From assembly GCF_900114495.1 (NCBI RefSeq), contig NZ_FOZI01000001.1, forward strand, positions 1,321,469 through 1,385,468: a stretch of 64,000 bases of DNA, given 5' to 3'. The position numbers and the translations under genes were made by a program. This DNA is from Dyella sp. OK004. GTDB taxonomy: Bacteria; Pseudomonadota; Gammaproteobacteria; Xanthomonadales; Rhodanobacteraceae. Each line of letters starts with the position of its first letter. Position 1 is the stretch's first letter. This document shows positions 52,875 through 61,076 of this stretch, one piece after another. The notes under the pieces were generated by a model. The model was not told the origin of the DNA. It worked only from the letters and a program-made list of their open reading frames with translations, and did not search any database.

Positions 52875-53732
52875 TTACTCCTGGTGAATGTCGACAGCGG
52901 TGTCGAGCGTCGCTTCGGGTTCGTCGCGCAGTGGCACCGTCACTACCTCGCTTGCGCTGGCAGCAGCCTGGCCGCGTTCGCGGCGGATGATTTCGCCCGC
53001 AAGTCCGATATAGGCAATGGCGCCCCGCGAGCTGCGGTCATACAGATGAATCGGCTGACCGTGGCTGGGCGCCTCGGCTAGGCGCACATTGCGCGGGATG
53101 ATCGAGCGCAGCACTTTGTCGCCAAAGTGCTGGGTGAGCTGGGCGGAGACTTCGTTGCCGAGGTTGTTGCGCACGTCGTACATGGTGCGCAGCATGCCTT
53201 CGATCTCCAGCTTCGGGTTCAGGCGCTGACGTACCGCCTTGACGGTGTCGAGCAGGCTAGAGAGACCTTCCAGCGCGAAGTATTCGCACTGCACCGGAAT
53301 CAGCAGGCCGTCCGCCGCAGTCAGCGCGTTGAGCGTGAGCAGGTGCAGCGTGGGCGGGCAGTCGATCAGGATGATGTGGTACTTGTCCCGGACCTTCGCC
53401 AGCTGTTCCTTGAGCCGCATTTCGCGCGCGATGGCATCCATCAGCTTGAGCTCGGCGGCGGTCAGGTCGCCGTTGCCAGGCAGCAGGTCGTAATGCGCCT
53501 CGGTGGTGACGATGGCCTTTTCGATCGGCGCCTCTTCCAGCAACACTTCGCAGCCGTTGGGCTTGGCCTCGCGCTTGTCCACGCCAGACGCCATCGTTGC
53601 ATTGCCCTGCGGGTCGAGATCGACCAGCAGCACCTTGCGCTTCGCCGCGGCGAGTGCCGCAGCAAGGTTGACGGCGGTGGTGGTCTTGCCGACGCCGCCC
53701 TTCTGGTTGGCGACAGCGATGATGCGGGCCAT
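52875..53732 (-). CDS. parA: Chromosome-partitioning ATPase ParA (Soj type)
   Basis: A 285-residue deviant-Walker ATPase. Walker A is ANQKGGVGKTTTAVNLAAAL at the N-terminus, A' is VDLDPQGNATMASG, and Walker B is IILIDCPPTLHLLTLNAL. It drives segregation of ParB-bound origins over the nucleoid. A C-terminal extension (about 255-285, QAAASASEVVTVPLRDEPEA) goes beyond the usual end. The stop is 2 bases before the parB start, so the two form one operon. rsmG lies upstream, the order usual near replication origins. Confidence 0.97.
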   Translation of the reverse strand: MARIIAVANQKGGVGKTTTAVNLAAALAAAKRKVLLVDLDPQGNATMASGVDKREAKPNGCEVLLEEAPIEKAIVTTEAHYDLLPGNGDLTAAELKLMDAIAREMRLKEQLAKVRDKYHIILIDCPPTLHLLTLNALTAADGLLIPVQCEYFALEGLSSLLDTVKAVRQRLNPKLEIEGMLRTMYDVRNNLGNEVSAQLTQHFGDKVLRSIIPRNVRLAEAPSHGQPIHLYDRSSRGAIAYIGLAGEIIRRERGQAAASASEVVTVPLRDEPEATLDTAVDIHQE

Positions 53733-53801
53733 GGTGTCGTCGATGCCGTGAAGGTGGAAAAAGAGGGCTAGATTACCATTGGTTCCCGGGGCGGACAGGC
53801 T

Positions 53802-54431
53802 TCATGCCCGGCCGAGTACCACCAGATGCCGCTCCGCCTCCAATCCCGGCACAGCAAGCGCATGCACGCCGCGCACCGCGAAGCCGTCGGGCACGCCCGG
53901 CAACTCGTCATCAGGCTGCCTGCCCTTCATCGCCAGCCAGATGCCATGTGGCGCCAGCAGGTGACCGCCCCAGCCCAACATATCTTCCAGGCTGGCGAAA
54001 GCGCGGGCTGTGATGCAGTCGAACTGGCCTTCCACTTCTTCCACGCGCGACTGCACCGCACGCACGCCCTCCAGCTTGAGGGCTCGGATCGCTTCGCGCA
54101 GGAAGCGCACCTTTTTGCCGTTGGAATCGACCAGCAGGATCTGGCGGCCCGGCGCGGCGATAGCCAGCGGAATACCGGGTAGGCCGGGACCGGTGCCGAG
54201 ATCCGCCAACGTGTCGCCCTGCACGTAAGGCAGGATCGCCAGCGAATCGAGCAAGTGACGCGTAACCATCTCTGCCGGGTCGCGGACAGCGGTCAGGTTG
54301 TAGGCGGCGTTCCAGCGTTCGAGCAGCGCCTGGTAATCCAGCAGGCGCGGCACGACATCTTCGGGAAGCGTCAGACCGAGCGCGGCGATGCCCCGTTCCA
54401 GCTGGGTCTGCAATGCGGCACGGGCAGTCAT
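53802..54431 (-). CDS. rsmG: 16S rRNA (guanine527-N7)-methyltransferase RsmG
   Basis: A 209-residue SAM-dependent methyltransferase that modifies G527 of 16S rRNA. The start at 54431 (MTARAALQTQLERGIAALGL) gives the usual family length. Motifs are YNLTAVRDPAEMVTRHLLDS and the SAM-binding ADLGTGPGLPGIPLAIA, then VDSNGKKVRFLREAIRALKL. ITARAFASLEDMLGW is the conserved catalytic-region motif. It lies upstream of parA-parB on the same strand. Confidence 0.95.
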   Translation of the reverse strand: MTARAALQTQLERGIAALGLTLPEDVVPRLLDYQALLERWNAAYNLTAVRDPAEMVTRHLLDSLAILPYVQGDTLADLGTGPGLPGIPLAIAAPGRQILLVDSNGKKVRFLREAIRALKLEGVRAVQSRVEEVEGQFDCITARAFASLEDMLGWGGHLLAPHGIWLAMKGRQPDDELPGVPDGFAVRGVHALAVPGLEAERHLVVLGRA

Positions 54432-54507
54432 GACGATTCCTGTTGATGAGGCGAAAGGGCGGCAGTATCCCGGCGCGAGAGGTTTGATGCCAGCACGACA
54501 CACGAAG

Positions 54508-54529
54508 AAAAACCCGCCGAAGCGGGTTT
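54508..54529 (-). terminator. Terminator of the SPFH-like gene
   Basis: Minus-strand AACCCGC-TTCG-GCGGGTT, followed by TTTC. The UUCG tetraloop makes this a very stable hairpin, 62 bases after the stop of the gene at 54591. Confidence 0.85.
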
Positions 54530-54590
54530 CAAGACTCTCAAGTTCCCCTTTGTCGTGGGCGCTCTAAGGCGGCCTCACGAATGCTTTGGC

Positions 54591-55049
54591 TCAGGCGAAA
54601 TCCAGTTCCACCCGCGTCACCATCATGCCGCGCTCGCGGAGCGCTTTGTTCATAGCCTGCTTCAGACGAGTGCCGAGGTCGCGGCGGTCAACGTTGAGCG
54701 CTTCGGGCTCTTCGCGCAGCGCGTCGATAGCGCCGCCACGAATCAGCTGGTCCGCCTGCTCGATCACCGCGTCAGCACGTTCCGGTTCCAGCACCTGCCA
54801 ATACACCGTGCCGCGCACATCATGCGCATCGGCCAACGGCTCCTGGAAACGCAGCACCTGGCCACCAAGATCAATGCGATGCCCTACGCGATCCAGCCCG
54901 GGCCACACCAGATGCGTGCCCGGCTGCAACAGCCGGCGCGGCTTGCCATGGCGGTACACGCTGAAAACCTGATTTACCGGTACGCGTTTGATCGCACTGG
55001 CGAACAGAGCGAGCAAAAACAAGGCAATGATCAGGATTAGGGCGGTCAT
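54591..55049 (-). CDS. Short SPFH/band-7-like membrane protein
   Basis: A 152-residue protein. One N-terminal transmembrane segment (TALILIIALFLLALFASAIK) is followed by a band-7/SPFH-like core with VPVNQVFSVYRHGKPRRLLQ, PGTHLVWPGLDRVGHRIDLG and TVYWQVLEPERADAVIEQAD. It stops after LRERGMMVTRVELDFA, where longer family members continue into a coiled coil. Stomatin/prohibitin-type proteins form membrane microdomain cages; whether this short form oligomerises is unknown. It has its own terminator and no evident operon partner. Confidence 0.75.
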   Translation of the reverse strand: MTALILIIALFLLALFASAIKRVPVNQVFSVYRHGKPRRLLQPGTHLVWPGLDRVGHRIDLGGQVLRFQEPLADAHDVRGTVYWQVLEPERADAVIEQADQLIRGGAIDALREEPEALNVDRRDLGTRLKQAMNKALRERGMMVTRVELDFA

Positions 55050-55351
55050 GGCAAATGAAAACAGTGAGTTACAGGTTATTGTTTAATTTCTGCGGAGGTT
55101 AATCTTACATCCGCCGGCTACCGCTTGGATTAACCGTGATTTAACCGCGAACTTATGGATTTTTACAATCCCCCTGAAGGCCTAGACGTCTGGCCGGCAA
55201 GGCTTTTTGATTGCTGCGGCGCAGGAGACAGCTTTCTAGCTCCCATGCCGGTTTTCTAAGCGGTTGAGGCCATCCCGGCCTCACCGCATTTGCCGGAATA
55301 TTTTGCGCTGCAGCAAAGTCCTTGATTTGCAAAAGCTTTACAAGCTCGGAT
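55050..55351. other. Divergent spacer between SPFH-like and LacI genes
   Basis: No gene. It contains an AT-rich part near 55075-55165 that probably includes the SPFH-gene promoter, and an imperfect hairpin near 55190. The LacI-type operator begins just after it at 55352. Confidence 0.35.
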
Positions 55352-55363
55352 GAAAACGTTTAC
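55352..55363. promoter_or_regulatory. LacI-type operator upstream of the lacI-like gene
   Basis: GAAAACGTTTAC, one mismatch from the perfect palindrome GTAAACGTTTAC found at 59498. It is 58 bases before the repressor start codon, consistent with autoregulation. Confidence 0.65.
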
Positions 55364-55409
55364 GTTCGGCTCATAGCGGACTTCCGAACGCTTCTGGGAG
55401 CGGGCCGAC

Positions 55410-56426
55410 GTGGGAGTGACGATCAAAGACGTAGCGCGTGAAGCCAAGGTCTCCGTGGCCTCCGTCTCCCGTGCGCTCAACGGCGGCAGTGGTGTCACCG
55501 CTGAAACCATGGAACGCGTTCGTGAAGTTGCCGCCCGTCTCCGCTACATCCCCCACGGCGCCGCACGTAGCCTGATCACCCGCCGTACTCACACTATCGG
55601 CGCGTTGCTGCCAGATCTTTATGGCGAATTCTTCTCCGAGTTGATCCGCGGCATCGACCTGGCCGCCCGTACCCATGGCCTGCAGCTGCTGGTATCCAGT
55701 TCGCACGATGGCGCCGCTGAGGCGGCCACTGCGATGCACGCCATGCAGGGCCGCGTAGACGGCCTGCTGGTGATGTCGCCGCATGCGGATGCCGCCTTTC
55801 TGCGCCAGAACCTGCCGGTGGGCTTGCCCACGGTGCTGATGAATACCGTGCTCGACCGCGACGACTATCCCGCGCTGTCGGTGGACAACGGCGGCGGCGC
55901 GCGCCTGGTGGTGGAACATCTGATCGATGCCGGTTACCGCCGCATCGCCTTCATCCAGGGGCCTGCCAAGAACCACGACGTGGCCGAGCGCGAACAGGCC
56001 TATCGCGACACGCTGGCCAAACGCGCACCCGGCAGCGAAGCCATCGTGCTCCCCGGCGATTTCAACGAAGAATCCGGTTACCGCGCCGGCCGCCAGCTGG
56101 TGGCGATGCACCCGCGCCCCGACGCGGTGTTTGCCGCCAACGACATGATGGCGATCGGCTGCATGGCGGCGATCCGCGAAGCGGGCCTGCGCATTCCGGA
56201 AGACATCGCCGTGGCCGGCTTCGACGACGTGCCGATGGCGCGTTACGTAAGCCCCGCGCTGACCACGGTGGGCGTGCGCATCGCCGAACTCGGCAAGGCC
56301 GCGCTGGAACAGCTCATGACACAGATCGAGGGCCGCCATGACGGCACGCCGCCTGCGCATATCCGCATGCCGGCAGACCTGATGATCCGGGCATCGAGCA
56401 CGAACGAACGTAGCCGCAAGACCTAA
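55410..56426 (+). CDS. LacI-family transcriptional repressor of the sugar locus
   Basis: A 338-residue repressor starting at GTG 55410. The DNA-binding N-terminus is VTIKDVAREAKVSVASVSRA with the recognition helix SVASVSRALNG and hinge helix PHGAARSLITRR. The periplasmic-binding-protein-like effector domain (60-330) includes TIGALLPDLYGEFFSELIRG, AVFAANDMMAIG and VAGFDDVPMARYVSPALTTV. The effector is probably a sugar released by the locus. A cognate-looking operator precedes it, and two more lie in the receptor gene and before the glucanase gene. The TonB receptor gene begins 161 bases downstream. Confidence 0.94.
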   Translation: MGVTIKDVAREAKVSVASVSRALNGGSGVTAETMERVREVAARLRYIPHGAARSLITRRTHTIGALLPDLYGEFFSELIRGIDLAARTHGLQLLVSSSHDGAAEAATAMHAMQGRVDGLLVMSPHADAAFLRQNLPVGLPTVLMNTVLDRDDYPALSVDNGGGARLVVEHLIDAGYRRIAFIQGPAKNHDVAEREQAYRDTLAKRAPGSEAIVLPGDFNEESGYRAGRQLVAMHPRPDAVFAANDMMAIGCMAAIREAGLRIPEDIAVAGFDDVPMARYVSPALTTVGVRIAELGKAALEQLMTQIEGRHDGTPPAHIRMPADLMIRASSTNERSRKT

Positions 56427-56587
56427 CAAGAAAGCTGACGGCCACGGATTGAGCCAACAACCTAGGGGGCCGACTCGCTTGCGGGCCGGTTCACCGTGAG
56501 TGGCACAGCAACGCGCTCACTCGCCGCAATACCGCTAACCACAACATGACAATAGCAGTTCGTACCCTTGAGGGAGGGTGATACGCC

Positions 56588-59407
56588 ATGGCAAGCAAAC
56601 ACGCATTATCCCGTCAGATCTCGCTGGCCCTGGCAGGCCTGCTCACCACGGCGGCGCTACTGCCAGCAGCCAGCTTCGCGCAGAACAGTACGGCGACCGT
56701 GCGCGGCCACGTCAACGCGCCGCAAGGGCAGGCCGCAACCGAAGTGGTCGCCACCAATCTCAAGAATGGATTTACGGTGCGCGCACCGGTGAATGCAGGC
56801 GGCAACTACACGCTGCCCAGCCTCGCTCCAGGCAGTTATCGCGTTGAGGCCAAGGGCACCGGCGCCAGCCAGGACGTCACCGTGCAGGTCGGCCAATCGC
56901 TGGTGCTGAATCTGGATGCCGCCGCTGCGGCTACCGCCACCGCGAACGCACAGAACCTGCAGGGCGTGACGGTCTCCGCCAACACTCTGTTCGAAACACG
57001 CACCTCTGAAGTCGGCACCAATATCAGCCAGGCGCAGATCAATACGCTGCCGCAGAACGAACGTAACTTCCTCGATTTCGCCAAGCTCGTTCCCGGCATA
57101 ACGGTGTCGCGCGACCCCAATAGCAAAAGCTTCTCGGCCGGCGGTCAATCCGCTGAGAATGTAAACGTTTTCATCGATGGCGCCAGCCTGAAGAACAACG
57201 TGCTCAAGGGCGGCATCGCAGGCCAGGACTCAACGCGTGGCAACCCGTTCTCGCAGGAAGCGGTGCAGGAATTCCGCGTGCTCACGCAGAACTACAAGGC
57301 AGAGTACGAGCAGGCGGGCACAGCGATCATCACCGCCGTCACCAAGTCGGGCACCAATGAATTCCATGGCTCGGTGTACGACTACTTCCAGAACAGAGCG
57401 ATGATTTCGCAAGACTCGTTCGACCGGAAAAACAAGGTCGAAAAGCCGAACTACCAGCGCCAGCAACGCGGCTTCTCGCTGGGCGGCCCCGTCCTCAAGG
57501 ACACGCTGACCTTCTTCGTTAACTACGACGAGCGCAAGGACACCGGCAATACTTCGGTGAGCATCGCCGACCCGCGCTTCAAGCAATACAACGGCACGTT
57601 CTCTGCGCCGTTCCACGAAAAGACCTTCTTCGGCAAGCTGAGCTGGCAGGTCAATCAGGACAACAACGTCGACCTGAGCCTTACGACTCGCCGCGATAAC
57701 GAAGTGATCGGTTTCGGCCAAACCACCGCCTACAGCGCGCGCAGCAACCGCAAGAATCGTGTGGATGACTTGCTGCTCAAGTGGCAGTCGCGCGGCAACA
57801 ACTGGACCAACGACCTGATGCTCGATGCGGGTACCGCCAAGTGGAACCCCGCTGCGGCGCAACCGGATCTGGTGCAACAGGTCTACGAGAACAACGTCGC
57901 CATCATCGGCGGCGGCGTCAACGCACAGAACAAGGGTCAGACCCAGCGCACGCTGCGCGACGACCTGACGCTAACCGGCCTGTCTTGGCACGGCGACCAC
58001 ACCGTGAAGATGGGTATCAAATACGCCGCCTACGGCATCACTATTGAGCAGAACAATAATGCGGTGCCTGCCTTCTTCTACCAGGAAGGTGCCAACTACC
58101 CCGGTGGCTTCGATTCCCCTTATCGCGCGGTGTATTCCCCATTCGGTGCCAACGCCAATCTGCACACCAATCAGTTCGGGACCTATATCCAGGACGACTG
58201 GGATGTCACACAGCGCTTGCAGTTAAACCTCGGCCTGCGTTGGGACTACGAGACCAACGCGCTGAATAACACCTACGTCACCCCATTGCAGCAGTATCCG
58301 ACCCTGCAATATCTGGGTTTGCAGAACTACATCAGCACGGGCAAGGAACGTTCGGGATACAAGGGCGCCATCCAGCCGCGCGTGGGCTTCTCGCTGGACG
58401 TGAGCAAAGATGGCGACCAGAGCACGACCATCTTTGGCGGTGCAGGGCGTTACTTTGATCGCACACCGTTCGACTGGATCTCACAGGAAGCACTGCATTC
58501 GGCTGTGCCCAACTACACGTTCCGCTTCGCCGCCCCTGGTCAGACACCGAAGGCAGGCGAGATACCGTGGAACCCGGCCTATCTGTCCAAGGCTGGGCTC
58601 GACGGGTTGCTGGCTAGTGGCGTACCCGGCCTCGGTACCGAGATCGACGTGCTCAACAATAAAACGCGCCCGCCGCACACCGACCAGTTCAGTCTCGGCG
58701 TGCGCCAGGTATTCGGCGACTGGACCGGCTCTCTGACGCTGGCCCGCGTGCTCGGCTACGACCAGTTCACCTGGGTGTGGAATCGCAAGGTCGTGCCCAA
58801 TGGTTTCGTCCTCGACGTGCCCGCAGGCAGTCCTTACGCGGCCGTGCTGCACAACGCTTATAAGAAAACCCAATCAAGCAGCGTGCTGATCGGCCTGGAC
58901 AAGCCCTATACCAAAGCCTCCGGCTGGGGCATGGGTGTGGCCTACACGTACCAGAACGCGCGCACTCAGGGTAACGACAACTACTCGCTCGATTACGTCA
59001 GTCCCGCGGGTTATCCGGCAGGCCATGTCGGCGAGAAGCATCACCTTGTCGTCAACGGCATCGTCACAGGCCCCTGGGATACGCGTCTGACGGGTATCTT
59101 CACCTACGGCTCGGGCCAGCCGTTTGAAGTGTTCAAGTCAACCAGCACTTGCGACTACAACTGCTCGTTCTATCACTGGGGCGCGTACGGTCAGAAGTAT
59201 GTGAACCTGGATCTGTCGATCGCCAAGGAATTCCGCTGGGGCGACAGCCAAGCCCTGGAGCTGCGCTTCGACGTGATGAATGTGTTCAACCGCGACGTTC
59301 AGAATGCCTTCGAAGGGAATTTTTATAGTCCCAACTTCGGCAAGGCCACCGGTGCGGATCCGAACCAGAGCCGTCGCTTCCAGATCGGCGCACGGTACAG
59401 TTTCTGA
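56588..59407 (+). CDS. TonB-dependent receptor with carboxypeptidase-regulatory N-terminus (sugar locus)
   Basis: A 939-residue outer-membrane receptor. The signal peptide ends at ASFAQ (about residue 32). A carboxypeptidase-regulatory-like domain (about 33-115, VNAGGNYTLPSLAPGSYRVE) is followed by a plug with LPQNERNFLDFAKLVPGITV, VFIDGASLKNNVLKG and TAIITAVTKSGTNEFHGS, then the barrel. It ends IGARYSF. The ATG at 56588 follows GAGGGAGGGTGATACGCC. Placed between the LacI gene and the GH144-like glucanase, it is likely to take up an oligosaccharide, although Oar-like receptors are better known for other ligands. A LacI-type operator sequence lies inside the coding region at 57161. Confidence 0.95.
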   Translation: MASKHALSRQISLALAGLLTTAALLPAASFAQNSTATVRGHVNAPQGQAATEVVATNLKNGFTVRAPVNAGGNYTLPSLAPGSYRVEAKGTGASQDVTVQVGQSLVLNLDAAAAATATANAQNLQGVTVSANTLFETRTSEVGTNISQAQINTLPQNERNFLDFAKLVPGITVSRDPNSKSFSAGGQSAENVNVFIDGASLKNNVLKGGIAGQDSTRGNPFSQEAVQEFRVLTQNYKAEYEQAGTAIITAVTKSGTNEFHGSVYDYFQNRAMISQDSFDRKNKVEKPNYQRQQRGFSLGGPVLKDTLTFFVNYDERKDTGNTSVSIADPRFKQYNGTFSAPFHEKTFFGKLSWQVNQDNNVDLSLTTRRDNEVIGFGQTTAYSARSNRKNRVDDLLLKWQSRGNNWTNDLMLDAGTAKWNPAAAQPDLVQQVYENNVAIIGGGVNAQNKGQTQRTLRDDLTLTGLSWHGDHTVKMGIKYAAYGITIEQNNNAVPAFFYQEGANYPGGFDSPYRAVYSPFGANANLHTNQFGTYIQDDWDVTQRLQLNLGLRWDYETNALNNTYVTPLQQYPTLQYLGLQNYISTGKERSGYKGAIQPRVGFSLDVSKDGDQSTTIFGGAGRYFDRTPFDWISQEALHSAVPNYTFRFAAPGQTPKAGEIPWNPAYLSKAGLDGLLASGVPGLGTEIDVLNNKTRPPHTDQFSLGVRQVFGDWTGSLTLARVLGYDQFTWVWNRKVVPNGFVLDVPAGSPYAAVLHNAYKKTQSSSVLIGLDKPYTKASGWGMGVAYTYQNARTQGNDNYSLDYVSPAGYPAGHVGEKHHLVVNGIVTGPWDTRLTGIFTYGSGQPFEVFKSTSTCDYNCSFYHWGAYGQKYVNLDLSIAKEFRWGDSQALELRFDVMNVFNRDVQNAFEGNFYSPNFGKATGADPNQSRRFQIGARYSF
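57161..57172. promoter_or_regulatory. Intragenic LacI-type operator sequence
   Basis: GTAAACGTTTTC inside the receptor gene, the exact reverse complement of the site at 55352. It lies 574 bases into the coding sequence (codons for NVNVFI). It could support looping or roadblock repression, or be a chance result of codon choice. Confidence 0.4.
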
Positions 59408-59421
59408 TGCACCATGCACGA

Positions 59422-59484
59422 CACGCTCCTCCTTCACCGGGGGAGCGTGGCTTCACCGAAAAGCCCGTTCATCGCGGGCTTTTT
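59422..59484 (+). terminator. Double hairpin terminator after the sugar-locus receptor
   Basis: CACGCTCC (59422) pairs with GGAGCGTG (59442). A second stem, AAAGCCCG (59460) with CGGGCTTT (59475), is followed by more T residues. The second fits a rho-independent terminator, so receptor and downstream genes are likely separate transcripts. Confidence 0.8.
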
Positions 59485-59496
59485 AAAAGGCAAACA

Positions 59497-59510
59497 TGTA
59501 AACGTTTACA
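59497..59510. promoter_or_regulatory. Perfect LacI-type operator before the glucanase-ABC operon
   Basis: TGTAAACGTTTACA, a 14-base perfect palindrome. It lies right after the receptor terminator and just before a TATATC -10-like box at 59515-59520, placing it in the core promoter about 90 bases before the glucanase ATG. It is the best match in the window to the consensus of CcpA/PurR/LacI-type operators. Confidence 0.75.
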
Positions 59511-59600
59511 CGTCTATATCAACGCTTTGCTTACCCTCAAAGGAGTTTCGTGGCGCTCTCCCCCAGCCACGCTCCGCTTCACACCAGAAAGGCTGCACTC

Positions 59601-61076
59601 ATGCCCGCGAACAAACGAACCGGACTTTCCCTTGCCCTCGCCGCGCTGCTCTTGTGCGTGACGCCGCTCGGCGCTCAGGCAAAGCACACAGCAAAGCACA
59701 CCAAGCCGGTCGCTGCTGCTACTGCGGCGCGCGAGAAAGTGCCGCCGATGATCGACGATCTGGAAAAACGCACCTTCGACTGGTTCTGGGACAGTGCCAA
59801 CAAACAGAACGGTCTGGTCCCCGATCACTACCCCACGCAGTCCTTTGCCAGCATCGCCTCGGTGGGTTTCGGCCTTACCGCGTATGGCGTGGGTGCGGAG
59901 CGCGGCTACATCACGCGCGAGCAGGCGATCGAGCGCACGCTCGCCACGCTGCGCTTTTTCCACGATGCGCCGCAGAACGATAGCGAGGATGACGCCACCG
60001 GCTATCACGGTTTCTTCTATCACTTCCTCAACATGGAAACCGGCAAGCGCGAGGCACGCTGGGTCGAGCTGTCCACGGTCGACACCACACTGTTGCTCGG
60101 CGGCGTGCTGTTCGCACAGTCGTACTACGACCGCGATACACCGCAGGAAAAGGAAATCCGCCAGCTTGCCGACGATATCTATCGCCGCGTCGACTGGACC
60201 TGGCCACAGGTGCGCAAGCCGCTGATCAGCATGGGCTGGACGCCGGGCGGCCAGTTCATTCCGCACGACTGGCAGGGTTACGACGAAGCCATGCTGGTTT
60301 ACATCCTGGCACTGGGCTCGCCCACGCATCCCGTTGGCGACGATGCCTGGGCTGCCTGGTCAGCGAAATACAACCGCACCTGGGGCGAGTTCTACGGTCA
60401 GACCTTCCTCAACTTCGCGCCGTTGTTCGGTCACCAGTACAGCCATGTGTGGGTGGATTTCCGCGGCATCCGCGATGCGTGGAATCGCGAAAAGGATCTG
60501 GATTATTTCGAGAACAGCCGCCGCGCCACCTACGCCCAGCGCGCCTACGCCATCGCCAATCCCGGCGGCTGGACCGGCTACGGCGAGAACGTGTGGGGCC
60601 TCACCGCCAGCAACGGCCCGGGCGGCCTGGTGGTGAAGAGCGGCGGCAAGGAACTCACCTTCCACGGCTATACCGCGCGTGGCGCGGGACGCGACTACAT
60701 CAGCGACGACGGCACCATCGTGCCCACCGCGGCCGGCGGCTCGATCGCTTTCGCGCCGGAAATCGTGGTGCCGGCGCTGGAAGAAATGAAGCGCCGCTAC
60801 GGCAAGCACATCTACACCAAGTACGGTTTTGTCGATGCCTTCAATCCCAGCTTCCACACCCAGACCGATCTACGCACCGGCAAGCTGGTGCCCGAGCTGG
60901 GTTGGGTCGACACGGTGCACCTCGGCATCGACCAGGGCCCGATCCTGCTGATGGCTGAGAACTGGCGCAGCGAGTTCGTATGGAACGTGATGAAGAAGAA
61001 CCCGTATATCCGCAAAGGCCTTGAACGCGCCGGCTTCACCGGCGGCTGGCTGGAACAGGCCGCCAAGACCCCATGA
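59601..61076 (+). CDS. Exported GH144-like (glycoamylase-domain) glucanase
   Basis: A 491-residue secreted enzyme. I choose the ATG at 59601 (MPANKRTGLSLALAALLLCV) because it opens a signal peptide ending GAQAK; an upstream in-frame start at 59550 would bury it. The mature domain (about 55-480) is the (alpha/alpha)6 'glycoamylase' family, with LEKRTFDWFWDSANKQNGLV, HDWQGYDEAMLVYILALGSP, HQYSHVWVDFRGIRDAW and DTVHLGIDQGPILLMAENWR. This family includes endo-beta-1,2-glucanases of GH144. Acidic residues in YDEAM and in WVDFRG are candidate active-site residues; I infer this. The TGA overlaps the next gene's ATG by 4 bases. Confidence 0.87.
   Translation: MPANKRTGLSLALAALLLCVTPLGAQAKHTAKHTKPVAAATAAREKVPPMIDDLEKRTFDWFWDSANKQNGLVPDHYPTQSFASIASVGFGLTAYGVGAERGYITREQAIERTLATLRFFHDAPQNDSEDDATGYHGFFYHFLNMETGKREARWVELSTVDTTLLLGGVLFAQSYYDRDTPQEKEIRQLADDIYRRVDWTWPQVRKPLISMGWTPGGQFIPHDWQGYDEAMLVYILALGSPTHPVGDDAWAAWSAKYNRTWGEFYGQTFLNFAPLFGHQYSHVWVDFRGIRDAWNREKDLDYFENSRRATYAQRAYAIANPGGWTGYGENVWGLTASNGPGGLVVKSGGKELTFHGYTARGAGRDYISDDGTIVPTAAGGSIAFAPEIVVPALEEMKRRYGKHIYTKYGFVDAFNPSFHTQTDLRTGKLVPELGWVDTVHLGIDQGPILLMAENWRSEFVWNVMKKNPYIRKGLERAGFTGGWLEQAAKTP

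Noticed and set aside
52003-53732. Search for parS sites near parAB
   Set aside because: No TGTTTCACGTGAAACA-like sequence was found in the window.
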